64,000 nucleotides of DNA, from contig JAUNUH010000012.1 in assembly GCA_030538275.1 (NCBI GenBank), positions 1 through 64,000 on the forward strand. The letters run 5' to 3'. This DNA comes from Flavobacteriaceae bacterium (GTDB lineage: Bacteria > Bacteroidota > Bacteroidia > Flavobacteriales > Weeksellaceae). Within the stretch, counting starts at the first letter, position 1, and every line of letters begins with the position of its first letter. Position numbers and translations under genes: made by a program. Below are positions 9,867 through 18,432 of the stretch, piece after piece. Below the pieces are notes generated by a model. That model did no database searches, was not told where the DNA came from, and saw only the letters and a program-made list of their open reading frames with translations.

Positions 9867-9897
9867 TTTGGCAATTGAAAACCTTTTTTTACATTTG
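9867..9897 (+). promoter_or_regulatory. Promoter of the rplM-rpsI operon
   Basis: A perfect Bacteroidota promoter: TTTG (9867-9870), 19-base spacer, TACATTTG (9890-9897). Transcription would start near 9904, giving a leader of about 42 bases before the GTG start of rplM and excluding an upstream TTG at 9868 as start codon. Confidence 0.85.
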
Positions 9898-9945
9898 CAC
9901 CCCGAATTTGTACAGCGGAAGGATAAATTATTTAAAATCAGTAGA

Positions 9946-10401
9946 GTGAATACACTAAGTTATAAAACAGTTTCAGTAAACAAAGCCAATGCAGATAAGC
10001 AATGGTTGTTGGTAGATGCAGAGGGTCAAACACTAGGTCGTTTGGCTTCGAAAGTTGCAAAGATGCTTCGCGGAAAGCATAAGCCTCAGTTTACGCCACA
10101 TGCAGATTGTGGTGATTATGTTGTTGTGATAAATGCTGATAAAGTACATCTTTCTGGAAATAAATGGGATGAAAAAATTTATCAGCGATTTTCTGGTTAT
10201 CCAGGAGGACGCAGAACTGAAACTGCAACGCAGGTATTCAAAAAAGATCCTACCCGATTGGTGGAAAACGCAGTAAAAGGTATGCTTCCAAAAAATAAAT
10301 TGGGCAGAGCCGTTTACAAAAACATGAAAGTATATAGTGGTGCAGAACATGAGCAAGAAGCTCAACAGCCCAAAAAAGTAGATTTAAACGAATTCAATTA
10401 A
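9946..10401 (+). CDS. rplM: 50S ribosomal protein L13
   Basis: 151 residues of the L13 family, a 23S rRNA-binding protein assembled early in the large subunit. Seen: WLLVDAEGQTLGRLASKVA, the GDYVVVINADKV block, YQRFSGYPGGRR and AVKGMLPKNKLGRA. The frame is open upstream, but family proteins begin at NTLSYKT, which here follows a GTG at 9946; this start also agrees with the promoter at 9867-9897. rpsI follows after three bases, the conserved L13-S9 pair. Confidence 0.95.
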   Translation: MNTLSYKTVSVNKANADKQWLLVDAEGQTLGRLASKVAKMLRGKHKPQFTPHADCGDYVVVINADKVHLSGNKWDEKIYQRFSGYPGGRRTETATQVFKKDPTRLVENAVKGMLPKNKLGRAVYKNMKVYSGAEHEQEAQQPKKVDLNEFN

Positions 10402-10404
10402 TAT

Positions 10405-10791
10405 ATGGCAACGATTCACAAAATAGGCCGTAGAAAAACCGCAGTTGCTAGAGCATATGTAGAAGAAGGAAACGGTGGTTTTAATATCAATGGTCGCGAA
10501 CTGGCAGATTATTTTCCAACACAGGTGCTTCAATACAAAGTAAAACAACCTATGTCTTTGACGCAAACTCTCGATAAATTCGATATTAGTGTAAAGGTAC
10601 ATGGTGGCGGAAGCACAGGACAGGCAGAGGCTATTCGTATGGCATTGTCTAGAGCATTGTGTGAGGTAAATCAAGAATTCAGAGGTATTTTAAAACCCGA
10701 AGGTCTTCTTACACGTGACCCAAGAATGGTGGAGCGCAAGAAATTCGGACAGAAAAAAGCTCGTAAGAAATTCCAGTTCTCTAAGCGTTAA
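10405..10791 (+). CDS. rpsI: 30S ribosomal protein S9
   Basis: 128 residues, full length for S9. Seen: IGRRKTAVARAYV at the N-terminus, VHGGGSTGQAEAIRMALSRAL in the middle, and the basic C-terminal tail ending KKFQFSKR that reaches the P-site tRNA. It starts three bases after rplM and is followed by a terminator-like hairpin at 10840-10873. Confidence 0.97.
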   Translation: MATIHKIGRRKTAVARAYVEEGNGGFNINGRELADYFPTQVLQYKVKQPMSLTQTLDKFDISVKVHGGGSTGQAEAIRMALSRALCEVNQEFRGILKPEGLLTRDPRMVERKKFGQKKARKKFQFSKR

Positions 10792-10839
10792 TTTGTACGC
10801 TGGTGCACAACTGCAGTTCTTTGTAAAAAATAATATTAT

Positions 10840-10873
10840 AGTTTGCCCGAATGAATTTTTGGGCGAACTTTTT
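10840..10873 (+). terminator. Terminator-like hairpin after rpsI
   Basis: AGTTTGCCC pairs with GGGCGAACT (one G-U pair) around a 12-base loop and is followed by a run of T residues. Since I find no convincing promoter between here and rpsB, partial read-through into rpsB-tsf is possible. Confidence 0.7.
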
Positions 10874-10897
10874 CAATTAAAATAAATAAAAAGCCGG

Positions 10898-10990
10898 TTA
10901 GTTTAGCATCCAAATTCTTTGGGCATATTTCCTGAAATTTCAAGATGACCACCAAAGAATTGATTTGCTGATGAGCGGAAAGTAAACTAA
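10898..10990 (+). ncRNA. Structured leader RNA upstream of rpsB (candidate autoregulatory element)
   Basis: The 93 bases before rpsB contain nested complementary arms. The outer pair is TTAGTTTA (10898-10905) with TAAACTAA (10983-10990). The middle pair is CATC (10907-10910) with GATG (10970-10973). The inner 10-bp perfect pair is AATTCTTTGG (10913-10922) with CCAAAGAATT (10952-10961). A small hairpin ATTTC/GAAAT sits inside the loop. The structure ends 17 bases before the rpsB ATG. Ribosomal protein S2 is known to repress its own operon through leader structures in other bacteria; that this one does so is an inference. Confidence 0.6.
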
Positions 10991-11007
10991 TTCATAAATT
11001 AAAAAAA

Positions 11008-11778
11008 ATGGCAAAAAGAAGCGTAAAAGATTTATTAGACGCAGGTGTTCATTTCGGGCACCTAACTAGAAAATGGAATCCGAATATGGCTCCATACATC
11101 TTCATGGAGAAAAACGGAATCCACATTATCGATCTTCACAAAACAGCCGTGAAGCTGGAAGAAGCATCGTCTGCAATGGAAAAAATGGCCTCTTCTGGTC
11201 GAAAAATTCTCTTCGTAGCAACCAAAAAACAAGCAAAAGACATTGTTGCCAAATATGCGAGTGAGGTGAATATGCCTTATATCACAGAGAGATGGCCTGG
11301 CGGAATGTTGACCAACTTTGTTACCATTCGCAAAGCGGTGAAAAAGATGAATTCTATCGATAAAATGAAAAAAGACGGTACTTTTGAAAGTTTGTCCAAA
11401 AAAGAAAGACTGCAAGTGGATCGTCAACGTGCCAAATTAGAAAAAGATTTGGGTTCTATCGCAGACATGACCAGATTACCGTCTGCATTGTTTGTTGTAG
11501 ATATTGTAAACGAAATCATTGCCGTGAGAGAAGCGCAAAAGTTGAATATACCTGTATTTGCTATGGTAGATACCAACTCAGACCCACGAGAAGTAGAATT
11601 TCCAATTCCAGCCAATGACGACGCTACAAAATCAATAGAAATTATTTTGCAAACTGTAACAGATGCCGTGAAGGGAGGATTGACTGTAAGAAAAGCGGAA
11701 AAAGCGAAAGCAAAAGAAGATAAAACCGACGCTCCAGCTGGATCACAGTCAAGAGCAGCGAAAAATGAAGAAGAATAA
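11008..11778 (+). CDS. rpsB: 30S ribosomal protein S2
   Basis: 256 residues. Family motifs: [19 protein letters not shown] near the start, [24 protein letters not shown], and [12 protein letters not shown] with the following [12 protein letters not shown]2 is a late-assembling small-subunit protein needed for mRNA binding. A lysine/alanine-rich tail of about 30 residues ends the protein. The start is the ATG at 11008. It forms the conserved rpsB-tsf pair with the gene 50 bases downstream and is preceded by a folded leader. Confidence 0.97.
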   Translation: MAKRSVKDLLDAGVHFGHLTRKWNPNMAPYIFMEKNGIHIIDLHKTAVKLEEASSAMEKMASSGRKILFVATKKQAKDIVAKYASEVNMPYITERWPGGMLTNFVTIRKAVKKMNSIDKMKKDGTFESLSKKERLQVDRQRAKLEKDLGSIADMTRLPSALFVVDIVNEIIAVREAQKLNIPVFAMVDTNSDPREVEFPIPANDDATKSIEIILQTVTDAVKGGLTVRKAEKAKAKEDKTDAPAGSQSRAAKNEEE

Positions 11779-11828
11779 ATTTAATTTATACAAAAACACT
11801 TCAAACTTAATTTAAAAATTACATAAAC

Positions 11829-12653
11829 ATGTCTTACACAGTATCGGCCAAGGAAGTTGCCAAACTTAGAAATATTACAGGAGCAGGAATGATGGACTGC
11901 AAAAAAGCATTGGTAGAAGCAGAAGGAGACTTCGACAAAGCTATCGAAATTCTACGCAAAAAAGGCCAGAAAGTTGCCGCAAACCGCGCAGATCGTGAAA
12001 CTACCGAAGGTGCTGTAATTGCAGCAGTTTCATCTGATAACACAAAAGGAGTAATCATAGCTCTGGGATGTGAAACCGATTTCGTAGCCAAAAATGAAGA
12101 TTTCGTGTCTATGGCGACTAAATTTGCAAATCATGCATTGAATTTTGATTCGAAAGAAGCATTTCTTCAATCAGATATGGACGGAATGAGCGTAGAAGAA
12201 AAATTGACGGAACAAACCGGTGTGATTGGTGAAAAAATTCAAATTTCATCTTTCCAAACTTTGGAAGCACCTTTTGTAGGATCATACATTCACAATGGGA
12301 ACAAAATCGCATCTGTTGTTGGTCTTTCTGAAGCTTTTAGTAATGCCGATGAACTTGCAAAAAACATTTCTATGCAAGTAGCTGCTATGAATCCAATCGC
12401 CTTGGATGAGAGTGCTGTTGATCAGGAAATTATAGATAAAGAAATTGAAATTGCTAAAGAACAATTGCGCCAAGAAGGTAAGCCAGAGGCAATGCTAGAT
12501 AATATTGCTAAAGGAAAATTAAACAAATTCTTTAAAGAAAATACACTCGTAAATCAAGAATATATTATGGGTGAAAAGCAATCTGTTTCTGAGTATTTGA
12601 ATGAAGCCAAAAACGGGGTAAATATTACAGGATATTTACGTTATAGTTTATAA
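11829..12653 (+). CDS. tsf: Elongation factor Ts
   Basis: 274 residues. EF-Ts recycles EF-Tu by releasing GDP. Seen: the N-terminal UBA-like domain with LRNITGAGMMDCKKAL, the nucleotide-exchange core TDFVAKNEDF (with the TDF motif that intrudes into the EF-Tu Mg site), and HNGNKIASVVGL. The C-terminal part ends in SEYLNEAKNGVNITGYLRYS. It follows rpsB by 50 bases with no promoter between, and a terminator follows at 12681. Confidence 0.97.
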   Translation: MSYTVSAKEVAKLRNITGAGMMDCKKALVEAEGDFDKAIEILRKKGQKVAANRADRETTEGAVIAAVSSDNTKGVIIALGCETDFVAKNEDFVSMATKFANHALNFDSKEAFLQSDMDGMSVEEKLTEQTGVIGEKIQISSFQTLEAPFVGSYIHNGNKIASVVGLSEAFSNADELAKNISMQVAAMNPIALDESAVDQEIIDKEIEIAKEQLRQEGKPEAMLDNIAKGKLNKFFKENTLVNQEYIMGEKQSVSEYLNEAKNGVNITGYLRYSL

Positions 12654-12680
12654 AAAGCTGACTTATTACAGAATTAAAAA

Positions 12681-12708
12681 AAACCTTTTCATGTGGAAAG
12701 GTTTTTTT
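12681..12708 (+). terminator. Rho-independent terminator after tsf
   Basis: AACCTTTTC and GGAAAGGTT pair (one G-U pair) around ATGT, followed by seven T residues; 28 bases after the tsf stop. Confidence 0.85.
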
Positions 12709-12715
12709 ATTTCTG

Positions 12716-12723
12716 TATTTTTG
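12716..12723 (+). promoter_or_regulatory. Candidate -7 element for the T9SS protein at 12746
   Basis: TATTTTTG matches TAnnTTTG, 22 bases before the TTG start. Only a weak TGTG stands in the -33 position, inside the preceding terminator. Confidence 0.35.
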
Positions 12724-12745
12724 CAGCAAATTTCAAATCAAAGCA

Positions 12746-15265
12746 TTGAAATCATTTTTTAAAATTTTCTTTTTTTTCTATTCAGTAATTGCTTTTACTC
12801 AATTTAATGGGATTTCTGGTTTTTCAATTCCTGGTGAGATAGATGAACTTGATGAAACCAGCCGTGAAACATTAGAAATTACCGTTTGTGATGAAGATTA
12901 TGACGGTCTTGCAAGCTTTGATTTTTCTGGAATTCGGTCACAGTTGCAGGCAACGGTTGATGATACTGGGATACAGCGTGACGAGGTGTATATTGCAAAT
13001 TCCTATTCAGGTTTGATAAAAATTGAAAATGTATCAACCCAGCCCAATAGGGTAAATGTTTGTAATTCTAGTTTTACGCTTTACGAAGTGGCTGTAGATC
13101 AATCACAGCAAATATATGTAAGTGGTCAAAGTGGTATTTTTAAAGTAAATACGAATAATTGTACCTATCAAAATGTTGGAAATTTGCCTGCACGTTCCAA
13201 TATTGCCATGTCATTTGATACCCAAAACAATCTCTATGTAGGTGGCTTAAATCACTCGAGGGTATATCGCGCAAACGCGGGACAATTTAATGATTTTTAT
13301 GTTTGGCACGACTTCGGAAGTGGTAGTTCTGGTGGCGATTTTGTCGTAATTGATGATCATATGTATATCGCATGGGCCTATAATCATGATTATTTTTTAT
13401 TCAAAATTACCTTGGATGCAGATAATCAATATGTGAGTCACGAAAATTTGGGACCAATTCCAACAGATACCTTTGGAATGGCGGCAGAAAATGGTCGATT
13501 GTATGGTGTAACACCTAATTATTTATATCATATCGATTTAGAAACCATGCAAACCAGCCAGATTATCGTAAATTCTGGTAGCTCACCATGGTGGGGCGCC
13601 GCAGGTTTGCATGAGGCTGTTTCGTTTCAAATTAGTTTTCACGCAAATCTCAACGATGCAGAATCGGGAAATAATGATTTGGGTCTAGAATATTCCAATA
13701 CAACTCCCTTTTTACAAACAATTTATATTCGAGTTTTGAACGAAATTACCGGTGAATATGAGATTTATAATTTAGTGCTAAATGTTCAAACACCCGTGCA
13801 AGTGGAGGATGCTACTTTGTATCAATGTGTCCCGACGGGTCAACAAACAACTACTTTTGACCTCACAACTGCACTGCCACAAATGTTGGATTCAACAGAA
13901 AATATCAATGTTTCCTATTTTTCGAGCTTACAAAATGCCGAAAATGCTACAAATGCTATAACCAATATTACCGCATATCAACCTGCTAGTTTACCGACAA
14001 CAATTTATGTTCGTTTCGAGAATCCATGCGTGAGTTTTGGTAGGATAGTTCTGTCTGGTGAAACGGCAGAAATACATCTTCCACCCAGCTATTATATCTG
14101 TGAAGGAGAGTCTGTTACGATAAGTGTAGATGATACATTCGATTCGTATAGTTGGTCTGGATTAATGGGTTTGGATATAGCCAATAATAATGCGAATTCA
14201 AACGAAATTACCGTTACACAACCTGGGATTTATATCATTACAGCAACTTATGGAGAAAATTGCACAACGACGCGACAAGTAGAGGTGGTACAAGAATTAA
14301 GACCTGAATTTGCTAATCAGATTTTACATTTTTGCTCAGAAGAAAATAATATAGAAATGGGTGTAAATGAGCTAATTGCCAATTTACAACAAATAAATTC
14401 AAGTTATTCTTATTCCCTATTTCATACAGCAGAAGCGGCAGCTGCGGGTAGTGCACCTTTATCCGGAAATTTAAATTTATTGCATGAGCAGAATTTAGCT
14501 ATAAGGGTTACGAATTCAGCGAATTCCAACTGCTATACGATTGCTAATTTAGAAATAAATTTACAAGAAATACCCGAAATTGATTTAGAGGAAAATTACA
14601 ATATCTGTCCAGGCGAAAGTCTAAGTCTATTGCTTTTTGCAGGTTGGGATTCTTATGTTTGGAATGGCTTGTCTGCGCAGGATCAGAATTCAAATAACAT
14701 CAATTCTAACTCTGTAATTATTTCTGAATCAGGAATTTACTCTGTAGAAGTTTCAAGTGGAAATTGTTCTGCGGTTCATCATTTCAGTGTAAATTATGAA
14801 GAAGCGGCAATCATTCACAATATAGAAATTACCGGAAATACCGTATGGATAGACGCATCAGGACCAGGTAGTTTGGAGTATTCTATTGATGGAATAAATT
14901 GGTTTTCTCAACCTCGATTTTCGCAAATAGAAAACGGAATTTATACAGCCTATGTGCGTGGAGATGAGGTATGTGGAATAAGCGAAAAATCTTTTTCACT
15001 ATTTGAAATTTCAAATATAATTACGCCAAATAGAGATGGATATAATGATACTTGGGAGATTAAAGGGATTTCTGCCTATCCAGATACACAGGTGAAGATT
15101 TTTAATCGTTACGGTAAATTGATTTTGGATAAAAAGGTTACTTCTGATACTATTTGGGATGGAACCTATAACGGGCAAATTGTACCCTCAGCAAGTTATT
15201 GGTACATTATTGAGGTGGAAGACGGGCGTAAATTTACCGGCAGCATTACCGTAAAGAATTTTTAA
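12746..15265 (+). CDS. Large secreted protein with T9SS type B (CHU_C) sorting domain
   Basis: 839 residues. A signal peptide (1-19, very Phe-rich) starts at a TTG codon; no in-frame ATG is near. Residues about 70-330 contain repeated short segments such as YVSGQSGIFKVN and YVGGLNHSRVYRA that look like a beta-propeller. Then come three repeats of a mixed beta module, two of which hold a YICEGESV/YNICPGESL Ig/PKD-like motif. The C-terminal roughly 85 residues carry the gliding-motility/T9SS type B sorting domain (NIITPNRDGYNDTWEI, IFNRYGKLI, ASYWYIIEVEDGR, GSITVKN). This domain sends the protein across the outer membrane by the type IX system. The usual Gly in the TPNGDGYND motif is Arg here. 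Probable cell-surface or released adhesin; ligand unknown. Confidence 0.85.
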   Translation: MKSFFKIFFFFYSVIAFTQFNGISGFSIPGEIDELDETSRETLEITVCDEDYDGLASFDFSGIRSQLQATVDDTGIQRDEVYIANSYSGLIKIENVSTQPNRVNVCNSSFTLYEVAVDQSQQIYVSGQSGIFKVNTNNCTYQNVGNLPARSNIAMSFDTQNNLYVGGLNHSRVYRANAGQFNDFYVWHDFGSGSSGGDFVVIDDHMYIAWAYNHDYFLFKITLDADNQYVSHENLGPIPTDTFGMAAENGRLYGVTPNYLYHIDLETMQTSQIIVNSGSSPWWGAAGLHEAVSFQISFHANLNDAESGNNDLGLEYSNTTPFLQTIYIRVLNEITGEYEIYNLVLNVQTPVQVEDATLYQCVPTGQQTTTFDLTTALPQMLDSTENINVSYFSSLQNAENATNAITNITAYQPASLPTTIYVRFENPCVSFGRIVLSGETAEIHLPPSYYICEGESVTISVDDTFDSYSWSGLMGLDIANNNANSNEITVTQPGIYIITATYGENCTTTRQVEVVQELRPEFANQILHFCSEENNIEMGVNELIANLQQINSSYSYSLFHTAEAAAAGSAPLSGNLNLLHEQNLAIRVTNSANSNCYTIANLEINLQEIPEIDLEENYNICPGESLSLLLFAGWDSYVWNGLSAQDQNSNNINSNSVIISESGIYSVEVSSGNCSAVHHFSVNYEEAAIIHNIEITGNTVWIDASGPGSLEYSIDGINWFSQPRFSQIENGIYTAYVRGDEVCGISEKSFSLFEISNIITPNRDGYNDTWEIKGISAYPDTQVKIFNRYGKLILDKKVTSDTIWDGTYNGQIVPSASYWYIIEVEDGRKFTGSITVKNF

Positions 15266-15272
15266 AATCGAT

Positions 15273-16286
15273 TTAGTCTATTAAATTAGCTTCAAAGCCA
15301 TTGTAAGTTTTGCTTTGATATTCTCCAACATCATCGCTCCAAATCAAGAAAAATTTTAAATCTGTACGGTTTGAGACGTATTCTTGGGCTTTTTCCAAGC
15401 CCATAGCCATCAAAGCGGTAGCTGTGGCATCGGCTTCTGCACATGTTTTTGCAATTACGGTTGCACTCAATAAAGTTGTTGTTTGTGGCATTCCGGTTTT
15501 AGGGTTGATGGTATGCACTATTTTTCTGCCCTGTTCGTCTAAATAAAATTTTCTATAATTTCCTGAAGTTGCCAAAGCTTCATTTTTTAAATTTAATGTA
15601 GCAAATAGCTGTTGTTCTGCATTTTCGACAGGTTTATCAATGCCCACACTCCAATAGGTTGAATCGGGTTTAATTCCTTTGGCTAATAATTCACCACCAA
15701 TTTCTATTAAATAATTATCAACTTTTCGGCTATCCAGATATTGACCGATTTTGTCATTAACATATCCAGTTATCGCATTGAAATTCAAGCTAAAAGAAGG
15801 GTGCTTTTTGATTAAGGAATCATTTAAAAGTTGGGCATGTTGCAAGCCAGTAAATTTTAAAACTGAATCTACTTGAATTTGGGTAGGTGCATTTTTGGCA
15901 CCTTCTTTAGAAAATCCCCACAACACAGACAATCCGGCTACGCTTGGGTCAAAAAAACCGTTGGTTTTTGTATTTAATTGTCTTGATAAATCAAATAATT
16001 CTATCATCATGGGGTCGGCAAAAGATCCTTTTTTACTTTGATTAAATCTGCTTAAATGAGAATCTTCAATATAAGTATTGACCGAAGCATCGAATTCTTG
16101 CATTATTTTTTCGATTTCGGGGTTTAAATCCTTGCCATGGCTATAATAAACAATCTTAAATGTAGAGCCATAAGCGTTTCCCTCTATGATTTGTGGAGTT
16201 TCTGCAATGGAATTATCTGTTTTTTCTTTTTTTTCACAAGACAAAAAGAAAATAAAAATCAGAAGCGAAAAAATACTTTTATTCAT
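15273..16286 (-). CDS. apbE: FAD:protein FMN transferase (lipoprotein ApbE)
   Basis: 337 residues. The N-terminus is a lipoprotein signal (FFLSC, Cys at about residue 17), so the enzyme is anchored in the periplasm. ApbE motifs are present: NAITGYVNDKIGQYL, IEIGGELLAKG, HTINPKTGMP and the C-terminal ADATATALMAMG with the metal-binding Asp. ApbE attaches FMN to Thr/Ser of NqrB, NqrC and Rnf subunits. Its start overlaps the end of the upstream small gene by 8 bases, so they form one operon. It converges with the T9SS gene at 12746-15265 with only seven bases between stops. Confidence 0.93.
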   Translation of the reverse strand: MNKSIFSLLIFIFFLSCEKKEKTDNSIAETPQIIEGNAYGSTFKIVYYSHGKDLNPEIEKIMQEFDASVNTYIEDSHLSRFNQSKKGSFADPMMIELFDLSRQLNTKTNGFFDPSVAGLSVLWGFSKEGAKNAPTQIQVDSVLKFTGLQHAQLLNDSLIKKHPSFSLNFNAITGYVNDKIGQYLDSRKVDNYLIEIGGELLAKGIKPDSTYWSVGIDKPVENAEQQLFATLNLKNEALATSGNYRKFYLDEQGRKIVHTINPKTGMPQTTTLLSATVIAKTCAEADATATALMAMGLEKAQEYVSNRTDLKFFLIWSDDVGEYQSKTYNGFEANLID

Positions 16287-16644
16287 GCGTATGTACTATT
16301 TTGAAACCGTTAAAAAGAATTTTATAGGGTGATCCCAAGCTTGGGGGTAATTGTTCATTTTCTGCGTCACATAGAGCTACACCCGCAAACCACACACTTG
16401 AATCTTGCCTTTTTGCGTGTTCTACTACTTTTTCAGAAACATCAGGCAAAGCAGTGAAATTGTCTGGATAAAGCACTGTTTTTACCATAACAAAAGTGAT
16501 GGGTTCGCCACTTTTGAAAATCACAAATTGAGGATGTTTTTTGAGGTCTGAATTCACGCCCAAAAATTCGTAACCCAAAGCCTGTAATTCTTCTCCAATA
16601 AAGTTCATTCCGGCATAATGAATCTCTTCTTCACTAAATTTCAT
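16279..16644 (-). CDS. Small conserved protein partnered with apbE
   Basis: 121 residues, no signal peptide or membrane helix, so cytoplasmic. It belongs to a flavobacterial family seen next to apbE (motifs EELQALGYEFLGVNS, KKHPQFV). I recall such genes being labelled Na+-translocating NADH-quinone reductase subunit F. That label is not supported here: true NqrF is about 400 residues with 2Fe-2S and FAD/NADH domains, and none of these motifs is present. Its stop overlaps the apbE start by 8 bases, implying translational coupling and perhaps a role in flavinylation or Nqr function. Function is unknown. Confidence 0.65.
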   Translation of the reverse strand: MKFSEEEIHYAGMNFIGEELQALGYEFLGVNSDLKKHPQFVIFKSGEPITFVMVKTVLYPDNFTALPDVSEKVVEHAKRQDSSVWFAGVALCDAENEQLPPSLGSPYKILFNGFKIVHTHE

Positions 16645-16742
16645 TTAGCAAAAATAAACTAAAGCGCAGACAAAAACCGAATTTGATTTAATCCTTCTTC
16701 CGTTTTAGGAAAAATAGGTTTGAATGAACGATATAATTCAAA

Positions 16743-18275
16743 TTATTCCCATTCAATCGTAGCTGGCGGCTTGCTCGAAATGTCGTAGGCTACACGATTG
16801 ATTCCCTGCACTTCATTTATAATTCGGCTAGAAACTTTTTCTAAAAAGTCATAAGGTAAACGCGACCAGGTAGCAGACATAAAATCGATGGTATCTGCAG
16901 AGCGCACAACGGCTGTATATTCGTAGGTGCGCTCGTCTCCCATTACGCCTACAGATTTTACAGGTAATAATACTACAAAGGCTTGACTTACTTGTTCATA
17001 CAAGCCTGAATTTCGTAATTCTTGGATAAAAATAGCATCAGCTTTTTGCAGAATTTCAACTTTTTCTGGTGTTACTTCACCTAAAATTCTAATGCCTAAA
17101 CCAGGGCCAGGAAAGGGATGTCTATATACCATTTCTGCTGGTATTCCCAATTCTATTCCTACTTTGCGCACTTCATCTTTGAATAATTCACGCAGAGGTT
17201 CTACAAGTTCCAAATGCATATCTTCTGGTAATCCACCCACATTGTGATGGGATTTAATCGTAGCAGAAGGTCCTTTTACCGATTGAGACTCAATAACATC
17301 GGGATAAATAGTGCCTTGCGCCAAAAATGAGGCATTCTCTATTTTAGAAGCTTCTTCATTAAAAACTTCAATAAATTCATGACCAATAATTTTACGTTTC
17401 TGTTCTGGATCTGTAATGCCAGCTAATTTGTCCAAAAAACGATTTCGCGCATCAACTTTAATCACTTGAATATCAAAGTTTTCTGCATAAGTTTTCATGA
17501 CTAGTTCTGCTTCGTTCAATCGTAACAACCCAGTATCAACAAAAATACATGTGAGTTGATTTGCAATGGCTTTTTGCAATAATACAGATGCAACAGAGGA
17601 ATCAACACCGCCAGACAAGCCTAAAATGACTTTTTTATCACCAACTTTGTCGCGAATTTCCTGAATTTGATATTCGATAAAATTTTTTAATTCCCAATTT
17701 TTTTCACATTGACAGATATTTAAAACAAAGTTTTTTAAAATTTGTTCGCCAAATTCCGTGTGTGAAACTTCTGGATGAAATTGCACAGCATATATTTTCT
17801 TTTTTGGGTGATAAAAAGCAGCAATTTCTGATTGAGATTTTCCGCAAATCAAAAAATCCTCTGGAATTTCGATCACTTCGTCAAAATGACTCATCCAAAC
17901 GGTTGAAACTGCTGGAACGCCTTCAAACAATTCACAATGATGTGTGATTTCAAAAAGGGTTTTGCCATATTCGCCTTGTTTTCCTTTGACAACTTTTCCG
18001 CCGGCCAGATGCGCAGTGAGTTGCATGCCATAACAAATGCCAAGAACAGGAATTCCCAGTTCAAAAATCTCTTGCGAAATCGTGTATGCGTCTTTGGACA
18101 AAACAGATGAGGGCCCTCCAGAAAGTATGATTCCCGCAGGCTCCAGAGCCAAAATTTCGTTCAAACTCGAAGTGCAGGGAAAAACCTCTGCATATACACC
18201 AAAATCTCTTACACGGCGGGCAATCAATTGATTGTATTGTGATCCAAAATCAATAACAATAATGCTGTTTTTCAT
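16743..18275 (-). CDS. guaA: GMP synthase (glutamine-hydrolysing)
   Basis: 510 residues, full length. It converts XMP to GMP using glutamine and ATP. The N-terminal class I glutamine amidotransferase domain shows GGPSSVLSKD, the nucleophile Cys in GICYGMQL and the His/Glu pair in QFHPEVSHTEFG. The ATP-pyrophosphatase domain carries the P-loop LGLSGGVDSSVAS. The C-terminal dimerisation domain has HPFPGPGLGIRILGE and ends in the conserved PPATIEWE. A single-gene unit, with a candidate -7 element upstream. Confidence 0.97.
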   Translation of the reverse strand: MKNSIIVIDFGSQYNQLIARRVRDFGVYAEVFPCTSSLNEILALEPAGIILSGGPSSVLSKDAYTISQEIFELGIPVLGICYGMQLTAHLAGGKVVKGKQGEYGKTLFEITHHCELFEGVPAVSTVWMSHFDEVIEIPEDFLICGKSQSEIAAFYHPKKKIYAVQFHPEVSHTEFGEQILKNFVLNICQCEKNWELKNFIEYQIQEIRDKVGDKKVILGLSGGVDSSVASVLLQKAIANQLTCIFVDTGLLRLNEAELVMKTYAENFDIQVIKVDARNRFLDKLAGITDPEQKRKIIGHEFIEVFNEEASKIENASFLAQGTIYPDVIESQSVKGPSATIKSHHNVGGLPEDMHLELVEPLRELFKDEVRKVGIELGIPAEMVYRHPFPGPGLGIRILGEVTPEKVEILQKADAIFIQELRNSGLYEQVSQAFVVLLPVKSVGVMGDERTYEYTAVVRSADTIDFMSATWSRLPYDFLEKVSSRIINEVQGINRVAYDISSKPPATIEWE

Positions 18276-18312
18276 ATCTGCGAATTTAGGAAAAAAGTGT
18301 GAAATATGTTTT

Positions 18313-18320
18313 CAAATCTA
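18313..18320 (-). promoter_or_regulatory. Candidate -7 element for guaA
   Basis: On the minus strand TAGATTTG matches TAnnTTTG and lies 37 bases before the guaA start. Only a TTG at a long spacing (23) is available as -33. Confidence 0.4.
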
Positions 18321-18432
18321 TAAATTCCTTCCAGATTTCTATTCAATAACCAGCATGGGTTCTACCCAGAATTGCATAGATTTTTAAAAAAATAAAAGAG
18401 GATTGGCTTTAAATTTGAATTTGAAATTAGTC

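Noticed and set aside
9868..9945. N-terminal extension of rplM from a TTG at 9868
   Set aside because: It would begin within the promoter, and family proteins start at the NTLSYKT sequence after the GTG at 9946.
16279..16644. NqrF (Na+-NADH:quinone reductase subunit F)
   Set aside because: Far too short and lacks iron-sulfur, FAD and NADH motifs.
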